A stretch of 64,000 nt of DNA. Origin: Acidobacteriaceae bacterium (GTDB lineage: Bacteria > Acidobacteriota > Terriglobia > Terriglobales > Acidobacteriaceae). The stretch spans positions 186,001 through 250,000 of the forward strand of contig CAHJWL010000006.1 of the NCBI GenBank assembly GCA_903642235.1, given 5' to 3'. The position numbers were made by a program, and so were the translations under genes. Positions 50,672 through 60,800 of the stretch are shown here, one piece after another (within the stretch, counting starts at the first letter, position 1; each line of letters opens with the position of its first letter). The notes under the pieces were generated by a model. That model was not told the DNA's origin. It made no database searches and saw only the letters and a list, made by a program, of their open reading frames with translations.

Positions 50672-51865
50672 ATGCCCGTGACGACCGAAGAGCCCGAGAT
50701 GACCGCAACGTCCGTTTCCACTGGCAGCCTCGAGATCACCGTCTCGCGTGTGGAGCTGCTGCGTGAGTTGACCGCGGCACAGAGTGTGGTGGAGCGCAAG
50801 ACGACGATCCCGATCCTGTCGAACTTTCTGTTTGAAGCGTCGGCGGGTGAGGGTGGGACGGGCAAGCTCACGATTACGGCAACCGATCTTGATCAGAGCC
50901 TGCGCACCAGCTGCGCGGCGCGGGTCAAAAAGCCAGGCGCATGCACCGTTCCGGCGCGGAAGCTGTACGACTACATCAAGCTGCTGCCCGAGGGTGATAT
51001 CTCGATCAAGCTGATGGATAACCACTGGGTGCAGATCCGCGCGGGCCGCTCGAATACCAAGATGGTCGGCATGGCGCGCGCGAACTTCCCGCAGGTGGCG
51101 GAGTTCCCCGAGACAGGTGCGTTTCGCATTTCAGTGGCAAGCCTCCGCAGCATGGTTGCAAAGACGATCTTTGCGATCTCGAACGAGGAGAGCCGCTACA
51201 CGCTGAATGGTGCGCTGCTGGTCCTGAAGTCCGAGAGCATGGCGATGGTGGCAACCGACGGTCACCGGCTGGCACACATTGAGAAAACGGGCGAAACGCT
51301 CGAGGGGATCTCAGGCGAGAAGAAGACACTGATCCCGCGCAAGGCGCTGAGTGAGCTGCAGGGTCTGCTGTCCAACACGGATGCGGAGACACTGGAGTTT
51401 GCCGATGACGAGCAGACGCTGTTCTTTCGCATTGGCGGCCGTGTCCTGACCAGCCGCAAGCTGACGGGGCAGTTCCCGAACTATGAGGCGGTGCTGCCGC
51501 GCGATAACAACAAATTCGTTATCGTGCGCAGCGAGGATCTGATGGGATCAATCCAGCGCGTGGCGCAGTTTGCCGATGAGCGCTCGGGTGCGATTAAGAT
51601 CCGGCTGGAGCAGAATGAGCTGAAGCTGTCATCGTCCTCAACAGACGCGGGTGAGTCGGAGGACACGATTGAAACGCCGTACAACTATGACCCGCTTGTG
51701 GTGGGGTTTAATTCCTCCTACTTGATCGACTTTCTCAAGGCGATTGGGACGACTGGAGAGGTGCGGCTGGAGTTCAAGGATGCGCAGTCTGCCGGCCAGA
51801 TGCGGCCCGAGGATGGATCCGAGGATGTGAAGTACCGCTACATCCTGATGCCGATGCGCATCTGA
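50672..51865 (+). CDS. dnaN: DNA polymerase III sliding clamp (beta subunit)
   Basis: About 397 residues. Three clamp domains are recognisable: LEITVSRVELLRELTAAQSV ... VVERKTTIPILSNFLFEA, then FRISVASLRSMVAKTIFAIS with NGALLVLKSESMAMVATDGH, and RIGGRVLTSRKLTGQFPNYE to the C-terminal RYILMPMRI. The terminal MPMR(I/L) is typical. The start 50672 has GGAG 6 bases upstream; ATG 50660 is 4 codons earlier. It tethers the polymerase to DNA. Confidence 0.96.
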   Translation: MPVTTEEPEMTATSVSTGSLEITVSRVELLRELTAAQSVVERKTTIPILSNFLFEASAGEGGTGKLTITATDLDQSLRTSCAARVKKPGACTVPARKLYDYIKLLPEGDISIKLMDNHWVQIRAGRSNTKMVGMARANFPQVAEFPETGAFRISVASLRSMVAKTIFAISNEESRYTLNGALLVLKSESMAMVATDGHRLAHIEKTGETLEGISGEKKTLIPRKALSELQGLLSNTDAETLEFADDEQTLFFRIGGRVLTSRKLTGQFPNYEAVLPRDNNKFVIVRSEDLMGSIQRVAQFADERSGAIKIRLEQNELKLSSSSTDAGESEDTIETPYNYDPLVVGFNSSYLIDFLKAIGTTGEVRLEFKDAQSAGQMRPEDGSEDVKYRYILMPMRI

Positions 51866-52260
51866 AGCTCCGCTCCTGTTGCTTCTGGCAGGCCTCGAAC
51901 ATCAGGCGGCCGGAAGCTTCTCTCTACGCTGGAGTTAGCCAGCGCTCTTCTCCCTTTTGGCAAGCTGCTTGCAACAGAGAAAGGAGAGCGGCAGTCTGGG
52001 GAGTCTGCTGCTTGGCCCGGCGCCGCAGAGGTCTGTTTCATGTTGCAGAGCTCTGCGGTGCGAGGCCTTTCGTGGTCATTTCTGGTTCCCGAAAAGCACA
52101 TATTGAAGCCTTTTCCTGCTTATCTCGCACGATTTGGTGCGACTTCGACCGATATTGCCGGCAGCGGGGCTTAAAGGACTTCATTGGCCGAGACCGGATC
52201 TTCCCTGACCAAGGGAAAAGATCTTCCGCGCAGGAAGAGACTTTCATGTTGCATCGTGGC
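51866..52260. other. 395-bp convergent intergenic region
   Basis: Lies between dnaN and the VWA gene. Apart from the hairpin at 51927-51944 nothing specific is seen; short frames here lack family resemblance. Confidence 0.4.
51927..51944 (+). terminator. candidate dnaN terminator
   Basis: CGCTGG (51927-51932) pairs with CCAGCG (51939-51944), 6-base loop, followed by CTCTTCTCCCTTTT. Weak but well placed. Confidence 0.5.
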
Positions 52261-54402
52261 CTAGGGAACCAGGCGGACCGGCGCGCGCCAGAAGTTTGAC
52301 TTGTGCGTTGCTGGATCGAGCACGGTGACCTGGCAGTCGTACTCGCCAGGTGCGAGATCCTTCAGGTCCACAGTGAAGCCAAGAGGTGTGACACCAAGAC
52401 GCGTGGCAGGACTGGGCCTCACCGCGATCGGAGCGGACTCGCGCGCCTTGCTTCCGTCGCGGTAGAGACTGACGAAGGCAAGGAAGGGCTGGCTCGATGG
52501 AAGAGCCGGCGGGGTTGCGGGCTTATAGGCCTGCAGGAAGACATAGAGCTCACGATTTGTGCTGAAGACGCGGGTCACGCTGGGAACAAGCTTTCTGCCG
52601 TCCTGGACGAGAGGGTTGACCGCAGACTCCTTGGCACGGTCCTTTGCCTTGGCGGTGTCGTAGAGGAGGTCGCTGGCACGGACACGCTGGCTGCTGAGGA
52701 TGACCGAACTTAGAGGAACACGCTGCTCTTCCTTATTCAGGTTCGGGATGGTGAAGACGGTTTCGTAGGTTCCGATTCTTCCGGTCTCATCGTCACGAGC
52801 CAGGAACTTGATGCTGTACTTGCCGGGCAGCAATGTGAAGCCGGCATCGTACTCGATCGGTCGATGGGCCAGATCGGCGGCTGACGCGTCCGTGAGCTTG
52901 ATGTTGACGTCGTCGCGGACGTTTGTAATTGTCGTTCCGCCGATCAGATCCTTGATCTCCGCGACGAAATCGATCAGGGTGTGCTGCGCTCCGCCGCGTT
53001 TCGCCAGGGCGAGTTCGCGGCCCGGGATTTTGACTACCAGGGGAACGAAGTACTCGGCGCGATTGAGCTGAAAGTAGTCGATCTCCATGGCGATGGAGAG
53101 ATCCGTGATTGGATCTTGCAGCATCAGCGCATCTTCCAGTTGTCGCTCTTTATCGACGGTGGTGAAATGGCTGAACTCTTTTTCGGCGAAGTAGCCCTCG
53201 CGATAGGCCAGTTTGGCGTCTGCCGGAGCGGCGAGAGATACCTTGATGCGGCGGAACCTGCCGTTTTGCTCTGTGTTGGTTGTGTAATAGCCAAGGATGT
53301 AGTAGTCCGTGATGGATCGCTGGGCCTGCACGATTCCCTGAGTCAGATCGTTTGAGTCGAACAGCGCCTTTCCGCCGGTGTCTCCGGCTAGGGCAAAGAG
53401 CGTGTCCTGGGATTGCTGAAACTCTGTGGTCGTCGCCTGCGCCGCCGCTCCCGTGTACATGGCGGCGTTGCCCGATGATGCCTGCGTTGCGTCTCCGAGC
53501 GGGGCTTCGGCGACCAGGCCGCGTGCGTCGACCGGCCAGAAGGCGACCCCGGCCTTGATCGCCGCGTCCACTGTAGCATGGAGCTGCGCCTGGTTGTTAC
53601 TGCCGTCGAGGCGAAGGCCGCTGGCGAAGTAGATCAGCGATTTTTTCTCGTTCAACTGGCCGAGCATGCGTGCGGCGGTCTGCAGGGCCGAAAGCTGGCG
53701 ATCGGTGTTGAAGACGTTGAACTCGCTGTCATCCTGTCCAAAGGCCGCACCGGTGTCGGCGCTGCTGGCATCGTCGATCGTTTCGATTGAGCCCTGGCCC
53801 TCGCCGATGACCAGGGTCTGCAGGATGCTCAGCAGCTTGTTGCGGTCGGCCGTGAAGTCCTGAAGCACATCCACAGAGCCGCCCTGGTATCGCAGGATGG
53901 AGACCAGATCGACCGCTGTCATCTCGGTCCGGAGGAACTTCTCCGCGGCGCTCAGAGCGCGCAGCTGTTCGGCCGGGCGCATGGCGGACATGTCGAAGTA
54001 CAGCGCGAGCAGGCGATGGTTCTTGTAGCGGCCGGGTGATCCACTCGCGGCGGAGGGTTCCGGCGTGATCTGCGTCCGGGCAAGGCGCTTGTAGAGCTTC
54101 AGCTCTTCGCTCGTCGACGGCGCCAGGGGCGCTGCTGTGAGGGGAAGCTCTTCTTGCTCGCAGAACCGGATGGTCTGGGGTACGCCGTCTTCCGTCAGAG
54201 CGAAGTCTTTCGCGGTGAGTCCCGGGATAAACCTGCCGTTCTTTTCCTTTGCGGTCACGCTTTCAACGACGAGCCGGGACTTCACCGAGAGGGTGAGGGT
54301 GTCAGTCGGCGCGGCGGACGTATTTTGCCCGATCTGTTGCGCGAAGGTATGCGCTGCCGCGAGGGCCAGGAGCAACAGTGCCGGAAGAGAGCGCATGATC
54401 AA
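52261..54402 (-). CDS. VWFA-related acidobacterial exported protein
   Basis: 713 residues. Signal peptide (SLPALLLLALAAAHTFAQ), then VVESVTAKEKNGRFIPGLTA and DFALTEDGVPQTIRFCEQEE, the opening of the acidobacterial VWFA-related family (TIGR03436 type). The VWA-like domain has LLALYFDMSAMRPAEQLRAL instead of the MIDAS DxSxS (here DMSAM), and KKSLIYFASGLRL. The C-terminal half (about 400-713) is beta-rich and ends WRAPVRLVP. The missing second MIDAS serine suggests altered or absent metal binding. Start overlaps the receptor-like gene stop by 4 bases, so the two are coupled. Confidence 0.85.
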   Translation of the reverse strand: MIMRSLPALLLLALAAAHTFAQQIGQNTSAAPTDTLTLSVKSRLVVESVTAKEKNGRFIPGLTAKDFALTEDGVPQTIRFCEQEELPLTAAPLAPSTSEELKLYKRLARTQITPEPSAASGSPGRYKNHRLLALYFDMSAMRPAEQLRALSAAEKFLRTEMTAVDLVSILRYQGGSVDVLQDFTADRNKLLSILQTLVIGEGQGSIETIDDASSADTGAAFGQDDSEFNVFNTDRQLSALQTAARMLGQLNEKKSLIYFASGLRLDGSNNQAQLHATVDAAIKAGVAFWPVDARGLVAEAPLGDATQASSGNAAMYTGAAAQATTTEFQQSQDTLFALAGDTGGKALFDSNDLTQGIVQAQRSITDYYILGYYTTNTEQNGRFRRIKVSLAAPADAKLAYREGYFAEKEFSHFTTVDKERQLEDALMLQDPITDLSIAMEIDYFQLNRAEYFVPLVVKIPGRELALAKRGGAQHTLIDFVAEIKDLIGGTTITNVRDDVNIKLTDASAADLAHRPIEYDAGFTLLPGKYSIKFLARDDETGRIGTYETVFTIPNLNKEEQRVPLSSVILSSQRVRASDLLYDTAKAKDRAKESAVNPLVQDGRKLVPSVTRVFSTNRELYVFLQAYKPATPPALPSSQPFLAFVSLYRDGSKARESAPIAVRPSPATRLGVTPLGFTVDLKDLAPGEYDCQVTVLDPATHKSNFWRAPVRLVP

Positions 54403-57400
54403 AACCTTAGCCGAAGTGTGGTTTCAAGACTGCGCATAGGAGTGGCGGCAGCCGGAAGACCGAACTGTGTGCTGTTTACGGTCGTGATCCAGCCGGTGAA
54501 GACGGCATGGTTGAGCAGGTTGGTGGCATCGATGCGGGCGTCGAGAAAGATACGGCCTGAGGGCCGGAAGGTGCGGGCGAGCGAGGCATTCAGCGTGAAC
54601 TGGCTGGGCCCGTTGATGGAGTATCGGCCGGCATGGCCGAACTGTCCGGGCTGGGGTGCAGTGAAGGCGGCCGCGTTGAGATGAAGGCCGCGCGGAGCCG
54701 CGTAGAGGGAGGCGCCGGTGCGATCAGGCCGAAGCGTGCCCGTGAACCCTGCGCCCGGAATCGCCGCAAGGTAGATCGGGCTCTGGGGAAGCCCCGTTCC
54801 GGCCACGATGGAGGTGACTGCCGTCCACTCTTTCAGGAGTTTGCCGCTCCAGCCTCCAAGCAGGGCGCCTCCGCCGAGACCCTGGCCGCTGGTGTACTGT
54901 GCCTGCAGATCCAGCAGATGTCGCTGATCAAAGGAGGAGCGGGAGCGCTCGGCGCGCAGATCGAGCCAGTTCTGCGCGATGGTGGCAGCAACGACCGGGG
55001 AGGCGGCCTGCGGTGTTCCGCCGGTTCCGCTTGTGGTGCTCTCGCCGGAGCTCTGGGTCTGGGTGACCGCGGCGGTCATATGGCCCTGACCGCCGAGAGT
55101 GGCGTCGTCGTCAATGGACTTTGACATGGTGTAGAGCATGGCGGCGGTGAACCCGCTGCGCAGGCGACGGCGCAGCTGGATCTGACCTGACTGGCGGGTG
55201 GACGCGCCGTTGGTCGTCTCGTAGACAAAGCCGGATGGGCAGGCAGGGCAAGGATTTGCAGCACCCAGCGTATATGTGTTTGGAAGCGACTGCTGGAGGC
55301 CGCGCGTGCCCTTCACGCCGAGGTAGGTTGCCGTCAGCTGCAGAGCAGCCGGCAGGTCACGCTGCACCGCGAGCTGCCAGGTCTGCGCATACCCGATGCG
55401 GAAGTCCGGATCGACAGCAAAGGTGTTGGCCGTGGTCGTCGGGCAGGGGCTGAAACCGTCGGCCAAGGACAGCGGACAGGCTGCGCTGTTCTGTACGCTA
55501 AGTGTCTTGGAGAGAGGAGCCTGCTGCGCAAGCTGCAGCACGGAGGTCTGGTACACCGAGGTGTCGTGATAGATGCCATACCCGGCGCGCACCACGATGG
55601 TGGAGCCAGCGATGGGCCGCCAGGATGCTCCGAGGCGCGGCTCAAAGCCTGTTCGATCTGGTCGGAGGAGCGATGAGGGGTAGCGAGAGTGAGTGAGCGC
55701 GCCAGTCGGGCTGCCGGCCAGAACCGGAGCGACCGCGGCAAAGCCTGGGGAAACATCCAGATTGACGAGACGGTCATGCGTTTCGGTCATCGGGGCACCA
55801 TACTCCCAGCGCAGGCCGACGTTGATGGTCAGGATGGGGAGGACGCGCCAGTCATCCGCAAGGAAGAGGTCGTAGACCGACTGCCGAAGGTATTTGTCGG
55901 CATTGCCAAAGGCGATTGAGCTGGTATCCGGCACGCCCAGCAGGAAGTCGGCCAGATCGGAGCCGCCGGTGGAAGTGCTCGTGGATGTGCCCCGTGTGGC
56001 TGCTCCGGTGAAGGCGAAGGTTCCACGGGGGTCCTGCTGGAAGAGATCGTTGAACTGCTGCTTCCGCAGGTCTCCGCCGGTGGTGATGTTGTGCCGGCCA
56101 CGGTAGAGCGCGGCTGACAGGGAAAATGCGTCGGTTCTGGCCCGGTTGAAGGAGGCCTGCGCATCGGCCAGGGAGGAGAGGCCGCCTGAAAACACCAGCG
56201 TCGGCGGACCCCAGTAAGCCGGAGTTTGATCGTTCCCGGTCACGCCAGACAAGCCGGAGACGTTGGCGCGGCTTGCGAAGAAGGGCGTTACACGATTGCT
56301 GAACCGGCTGAAGCGATAGCCACCATTGATAAAAAGATGCTGGCTGAAACGATGGGACGCGTTAAGGCTGATGTTGAGCCCGAGAGTGTCGGACTTGTCG
56401 GTGAACCCAAAGAGGTTCGCCGCGCTGGTGCGTATGCTGTTCGCGCTGAAGCGGCCGTACAGTTCATCCCTGCGGCTGACGGACTTCTCGACCCGGGATA
56501 GCACCTGGTCCTGGTGGCTGCTGTTGAGTACGGGAATCTGGTAGTTGTAGCCGGTGGTTCCTGCACTGTTTGGGAGTGGGAAGAGGTTCAGCAAGGAATG
56601 AGCCTGCGCGCTGACGGGCACGAGGTTTCCGGCAAGAGGGGTGCCGGTCGCGGGATTGAGAAGAGTGACGGGCCGACCGAGAGCGTCGACCAGGCCTGAC
56701 AGATCGCCGGTCCGCTCCGCGGCGGTCGGCACCAGACCGGCTTCTGCGGTGGCGGTGCTGTCTCTCGCCCACTCATAGGCTAGAAAGAAGGTCGGCCCGT
56801 GCCGCAGCAGATGTGGGATCCTGATCGGACCGCCGATCGTTGCAATACCGGTGATCCGGTTGTACGCGTTCTTGGGCGACGCAAGCCCACTCAGCGAATA
56901 GGGCCGGGCATCGAGTGCAGAGTTGTCGGCAACCAGGGCCAGACCGCCCGTATACAGATTTTTTGTGCCGAAACGATTGTTCCCAAAAGCCTGGTCGAGC
57001 GAGTACCTGGAAGTCGCTGCATTGTTTGTACTGCCATTGACGAGAAGCCCATCGGACGGCCGCTGGCTGTCATCCTGCAGAGGCCGTGGCGTTTCGGCGG
57101 GCTTTGGTTGCTCTGTGCCGGAGGCATTCGGAGGGGGAGTGATGGATGTCTGGGCGATTGAGGGAACAACCTGAGCCCTGGTCAGTGCGAGGGCCTGATC
57201 CAGGGAGAGCATGGTCAGCTCCCACTGCGCGATGGGCTGACCTGCCGCGACAGGTACGTCTGCCTCCTTTGAGGTGAAACCAAGCATCTCCACCCGGATG
57301 TGCCAGCTTCCATCCTCAAGGTCTTGAAAGGCGTACGCGCCTGTTCCATCACTCGAGGTCGTGACGGTCTTTCCCGCGTGCGTCGCCACGATCGTGGCAC

Positions 57401-57584
57401 CAGGCAAGGGGACGCCACCCGTAGTGACACGGCCCCGAGACTCGGAAGCAAGGAGAGACCGGGGGGTCAGCAGAGCTGCCAGGAGGGGGAGAAAGAGCAC
57501 CACCTTCGATCGATATCGCGCCATGGACCTGATGCTCATCGTGACGTTCGGGGTTTTAGGAGGTGAGCTTGCGTCCATCGCCAT
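54399..57584 (-). CDS. TonB-dependent receptor-like outer-membrane protein with regulatory domain
   Basis: Up to 1061 residues. Signal sequence region VVLFLPLLAALLTPRSLLAS, then a CarboxypepD_reg-like domain (GRVTTGGVPLPGATIVATHA ... WHIRVEMLGFTSKEADV), a low-complexity Pro/Gln linker and an Oar-like barrel with TSLGLNISLNASHRFSQHLF-like LGLNISLNASHRFSQHLF, LFLADDWRVLPILTINVGLR and WEYGAPMTETHDRLVNLDVS, ending ETTLRLRF. Start is uncertain: ATGs at 57584, 57539 and 57524, the last best for signal length. A classic plug TonB box was not located. It is coupled to the downstream VWA-family gene. Ligand unknown. Confidence 0.8.
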   Translation of the reverse strand: MAMDASSPPKTPNVTMSIRSMARYRSKVVLFLPLLAALLTPRSLLASESRGRVTTGGVPLPGATIVATHAGKTVTTSSDGTGAYAFQDLEDGSWHIRVEMLGFTSKEADVPVAAGQPIAQWELTMLSLDQALALTRAQVVPSIAQTSITPPPNASGTEQPKPAETPRPLQDDSQRPSDGLLVNGSTNNAATSRYSLDQAFGNNRFGTKNLYTGGLALVADNSALDARPYSLSGLASPKNAYNRITGIATIGGPIRIPHLLRHGPTFFLAYEWARDSTATAEAGLVPTAAERTGDLSGLVDALGRPVTLLNPATGTPLAGNLVPVSAQAHSLLNLFPLPNSAGTTGYNYQIPVLNSSHQDQVLSRVEKSVSRRDELYGRFSANSIRTSAANLFGFTDKSDTLGLNISLNASHRFSQHLFINGGYRFSRFSNRVTPFFASRANVSGLSGVTGNDQTPAYWGPPTLVFSGGLSSLADAQASFNRARTDAFSLSAALYRGRHNITTGGDLRKQQFNDLFQQDPRGTFAFTGAATRGTSTSTSTGGSDLADFLLGVPDTSSIAFGNADKYLRQSVYDLFLADDWRVLPILTINVGLRWEYGAPMTETHDRLVNLDVSPGFAAVAPVLAGSPTGALTHSRYPSSLLRPDRTGFEPRLGASWRPIAGSTIVVRAGYGIYHDTSVYQTSVLQLAQQAPLSKTLSVQNSAACPLSLADGFSPCPTTTANTFAVDPDFRIGYAQTWQLAVQRDLPAALQLTATYLGVKGTRGLQQSLPNTYTLGAANPCPACPSGFVYETTNGASTRQSGQIQLRRRLRSGFTAAMLYTMSKSIDDDATLGGQGHMTAAVTQTQSSGESTTSGTGGTPQAASPVVAATIAQNWLDLRAERSRSSFDQRHLLDLQAQYTSGQGLGGGALLGGWSGKLLKEWTAVTSIVAGTGLPQSPIYLAAIPGAGFTGTLRPDRTGASLYAAPRGLHLNAAAFTAPQPGQFGHAGRYSINGPSQFTLNASLARTFRPSGRIFLDARIDATNLLNHAVFTGWITTVNSTQFGLPAAATPMRSLETTLRLRF

Positions 57585-57784
57585 CTCTGTTCTCTTCGGG
57601 GCTACGAGAGAGCGAACAGCGCTCAGTCCGAGAACTCGCCAGACGGTTGGCTACGCCACCGGTGTTTCAGCATGACTCGTCCCTTTCTCAGAGCACGCAG
57701 CTTTCTGACCAAGCCAGCTTACATCGTGACTTGAAAGGTGTCGTTCCCAAGTGAGGGCAAGGGGAATACGGGGATTAAACAAGG

Positions 57785-57817
57785 AGTGCCGCCGCTGCGG
57801 TCTGCAGCGGCGGCACT
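57785..57817 (-). terminator. strong hairpin terminator downstream of large receptor gene
   Basis: AGTGCCGCCGCTGC (57785-57798) and GCAGCGGCGGCACT (57804-57817) are perfect arms with a 5-base loop. On the minus strand it is followed by CCTTGTTT and begins 11 bases past the receptor stop. Confidence 0.8.
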
Positions 57818-57828
57818 GTGAGGGGTGC

Positions 57829-60800
57829 CTAGTAGGTGTACTTAAGGGAGAACTGGAAGAAGCGTGAGTTAGGTGTGTTGTTCTGGAAGAAGCGATAGCT
57901 GCCGCCTCCGATGACTGAGCCGTTCGGACCATCGTTTCCACCGGTAAGGATGAAAGCGGGCGTGTTCAGCAGGTTGAAGACGTCAGCGCGGAACTGCATT
58001 TGGGACTCGTGGAAGAGAGCGAAGTTTTTGAAGAGGGAGATGTCAGTACGGTTATAGCCTGGACCCGCAACGGTGTTGTTGTGATCCCCGAGGTAAGGGG
58101 TTGCGGCGGCCACAGTCGAGATGACACCTGTAACAGCGGTTCCGGGAAGTGGGTTCTTGAAGGCGCAAGGGTTGAACCAGGCATCCAGGGTTTTGACCTT
58201 CGCAGGGCAGGTTGCGCCCGCGGGGTAGTTGAGGCTTGGGTCCGGTGTACCGCCTCCCGCAAAGGGATCACGGATGCGGATCGCGTTCTGACCAAGGCCA
58301 GTGACGCCGCTGAAGTTGGCAGTTCCGACGGTGAAGGGTTCACCGGTCTGGATCTGTTCACTGAGGCTCAGCTCCCAGCCGCCGAGAGTCTGCCCGGCGA
58401 TCCCGGTGTTCAGGAAGCGATGGCCGCGGCCGGCGGGAAGGGTGATATGGCTGTTGAAGGTGAAGCGGTGGCGAACATCTTCCGGACCGTTCGAGAAGCC
58501 CTGGCGGGTTCCGAAGATGTAGTAGTTGGATGTACCACCGGTACCGGAGTAGTTATCGCCCTGCGAGATGGCGGTGCCGGCGTTGGTCATCTGGTGCGAC
58601 CAGGTGTAGGTGGCAAGGAAGCTGAGATCGTTGCTGAAGCGTTTATCCAGCTTGGTTTGAAGTGCGTGATAGGCCGCAATGCCGTCGTTTGCCTGGTAGT
58701 TGAGGCCTACATGGCTGAAAGGATTCTGCGAGTTGCTGGAGCCGCAGGGCAGGTTGGTAGGCTGGCCGCCGGGACCATCGCTGTTGCAGTACGGGGTAAT
58801 TACCGGCGAGCTGTTGGTTCCGGGGAAGTCCAGCGTGTGGTGGCTCAGGGAGCCGACATAGGCGATATTTGCCGTTAGGCTGTGGCCCATGTCGCGCTCG
58901 AAGCTGAGATTGAACTGCTCGGTGTAGGAGGTGGGCAGGTGATTTTGGATGCCGTTCAGAGTCGGTGTTCCAGGAGCGTCCAGCAGACCGCCGCTTGAGA
59001 GGAAGTCGGTGTACCCGTTTGCAAGCGTAATGCCGTTGGTGGGGCAACCATTGCTGTAGAGGCAATCGACGTTGTTCGGACTGGTAATACTGGTATTTGC
59101 CGTAAAGGGGTAGTTGAGTCCCAGATTTGGCGCGAAGCCGATACTTTCGAGACCGCCGAAGAAGATACCGAAGCCGGACCGGATGACAGTGCGGTCATCC
59201 AGTTTGTAGGAGAGACCAGCGCGCGGTCCCCAGCCGATCTTCTGGTAGTCGATCAGATAGCGGTTCTTGGTGTACTGCACGGTGATATTGTCGGCTGCGA
59301 GAGCACTCAGAAGGCCGGCACTCAGGGGGGTGCTGCGGGCTTTCTCCGGAAGCGCATAGACGCCGGCGCTGCGCGAGAGGCCCTGCTGGCCTACGGTGGG
59401 GTCATAGGTCGTACCCGCTGTTGGATAGAAGGCTGCCTGATTGTCGTGCCGTTCGTAGTAGGGGGTCTGGTTTTCAGCACGAATGCCGACATTAAAGGTC
59501 AGCCGCGGCGTGACCTTCCAGTCATCCTGGACGTAAACTGACCGATCCCAGCGCACATCGTCGACGACGCCGCTTGATGACAGGCCGCCGTCACTCTGGT
59601 TATCCGAAAGGAAGTCAGCCAGACTGAAGCCGGTGTTCGGGATGCTGTACGCGCTTGAGAAACTTCCGTTGTAGTTATAGTTTCCGCGTGAGCGAGGGGG
59701 CTGGAGGGTGCTGAAGCGGATGCGCTGGAAGTTGACGCCGGTGCGGATGGAGTGATTGCCGCGGATGATGGTGACGTTGTCGAGGATCTGTGCGATGTTC
59801 TCGTGCTCGTCAGAGGGGTAGTAGTTCGGCGCGCCGGCGCCTGAGATGTTGGGGCCGCCACTGTGGAAGTAGATATTGGGCAAACCACCGTTGAGCGTTC
59901 CCGGCGGGATGCCGTTGAGACCGACGGACGCGGCGAGGCCGGCATTTGTCGCGCCTGGCTGGGTGAAGTAGAAGTGGCCGTAGTTGTAGCCGAAGCGGAG
60001 CTCGTTGAGCAGCTTCGGCGTAAAGACGTGGGTTTCGCTCAGGGCAATGTTCTCGCCGATGTTGACTTCGTTTCCATCGGTGCCGAAGCCTCCGCCATCA
60101 AGGATAGGACCGAGCGGCGGCGGGTAGAACTGATACTCATGCTGGTAGCTGAAGCGGACAAAGGCCTGATCGCGTGCGGTCGGGTTGTAATCGATGCGCG
60201 CGTCATACTGCGCGGTGATGTCCGTGTTGTTGATCGGTGAGGTGTAGTTGCGGGACAGCAGACCCGAACCGTCGGTGTTGATGCGGTTTGGCAGGGGGTA
60301 AAGGTTGAGGATTCTCTGCGCGATCGGGTTGATGGCGGTGGGACAGAGAACGTTCAGCCGGCCATTACAGCTCTGCTGGTAGGCACTGGCCGTCGCGGGA
60401 GTAGAGCCGGGCGCTACCGGATTAGGGCCACCGCCGGAGCGCTGCTGGTAGAGATACTGCGGAGTTCCGCCGGTCTGCGCGGGGTCGAGCAGCTCGCTGA
60501 AGTCCCCCTGCCGCTCCAGCACCGACGGCACACTCAGGAACTGTGAGGCGCCGTGCACCACGCGGTTGCCCTGTGCATCGCCGAAGAAGAAGAGCTTGTT
60601 CTTGTAGATAGGGCCGCCGAGGGTACCGCCGAAGATGTTCTGGCGATACTCCGGGATCTTGTCGGCGGGGCCGTCAAAGAACTGCTTCGTGTTCAGCTTG
60701 TCGTTGCGGAAGTACTCCCACAGCGAGCCGTGAAAGCTGTTGGTTCCGGACTTGATGCTGGCATTGACGACGGCTCCGGAGGAGTGGCCGAACTCGGCGC

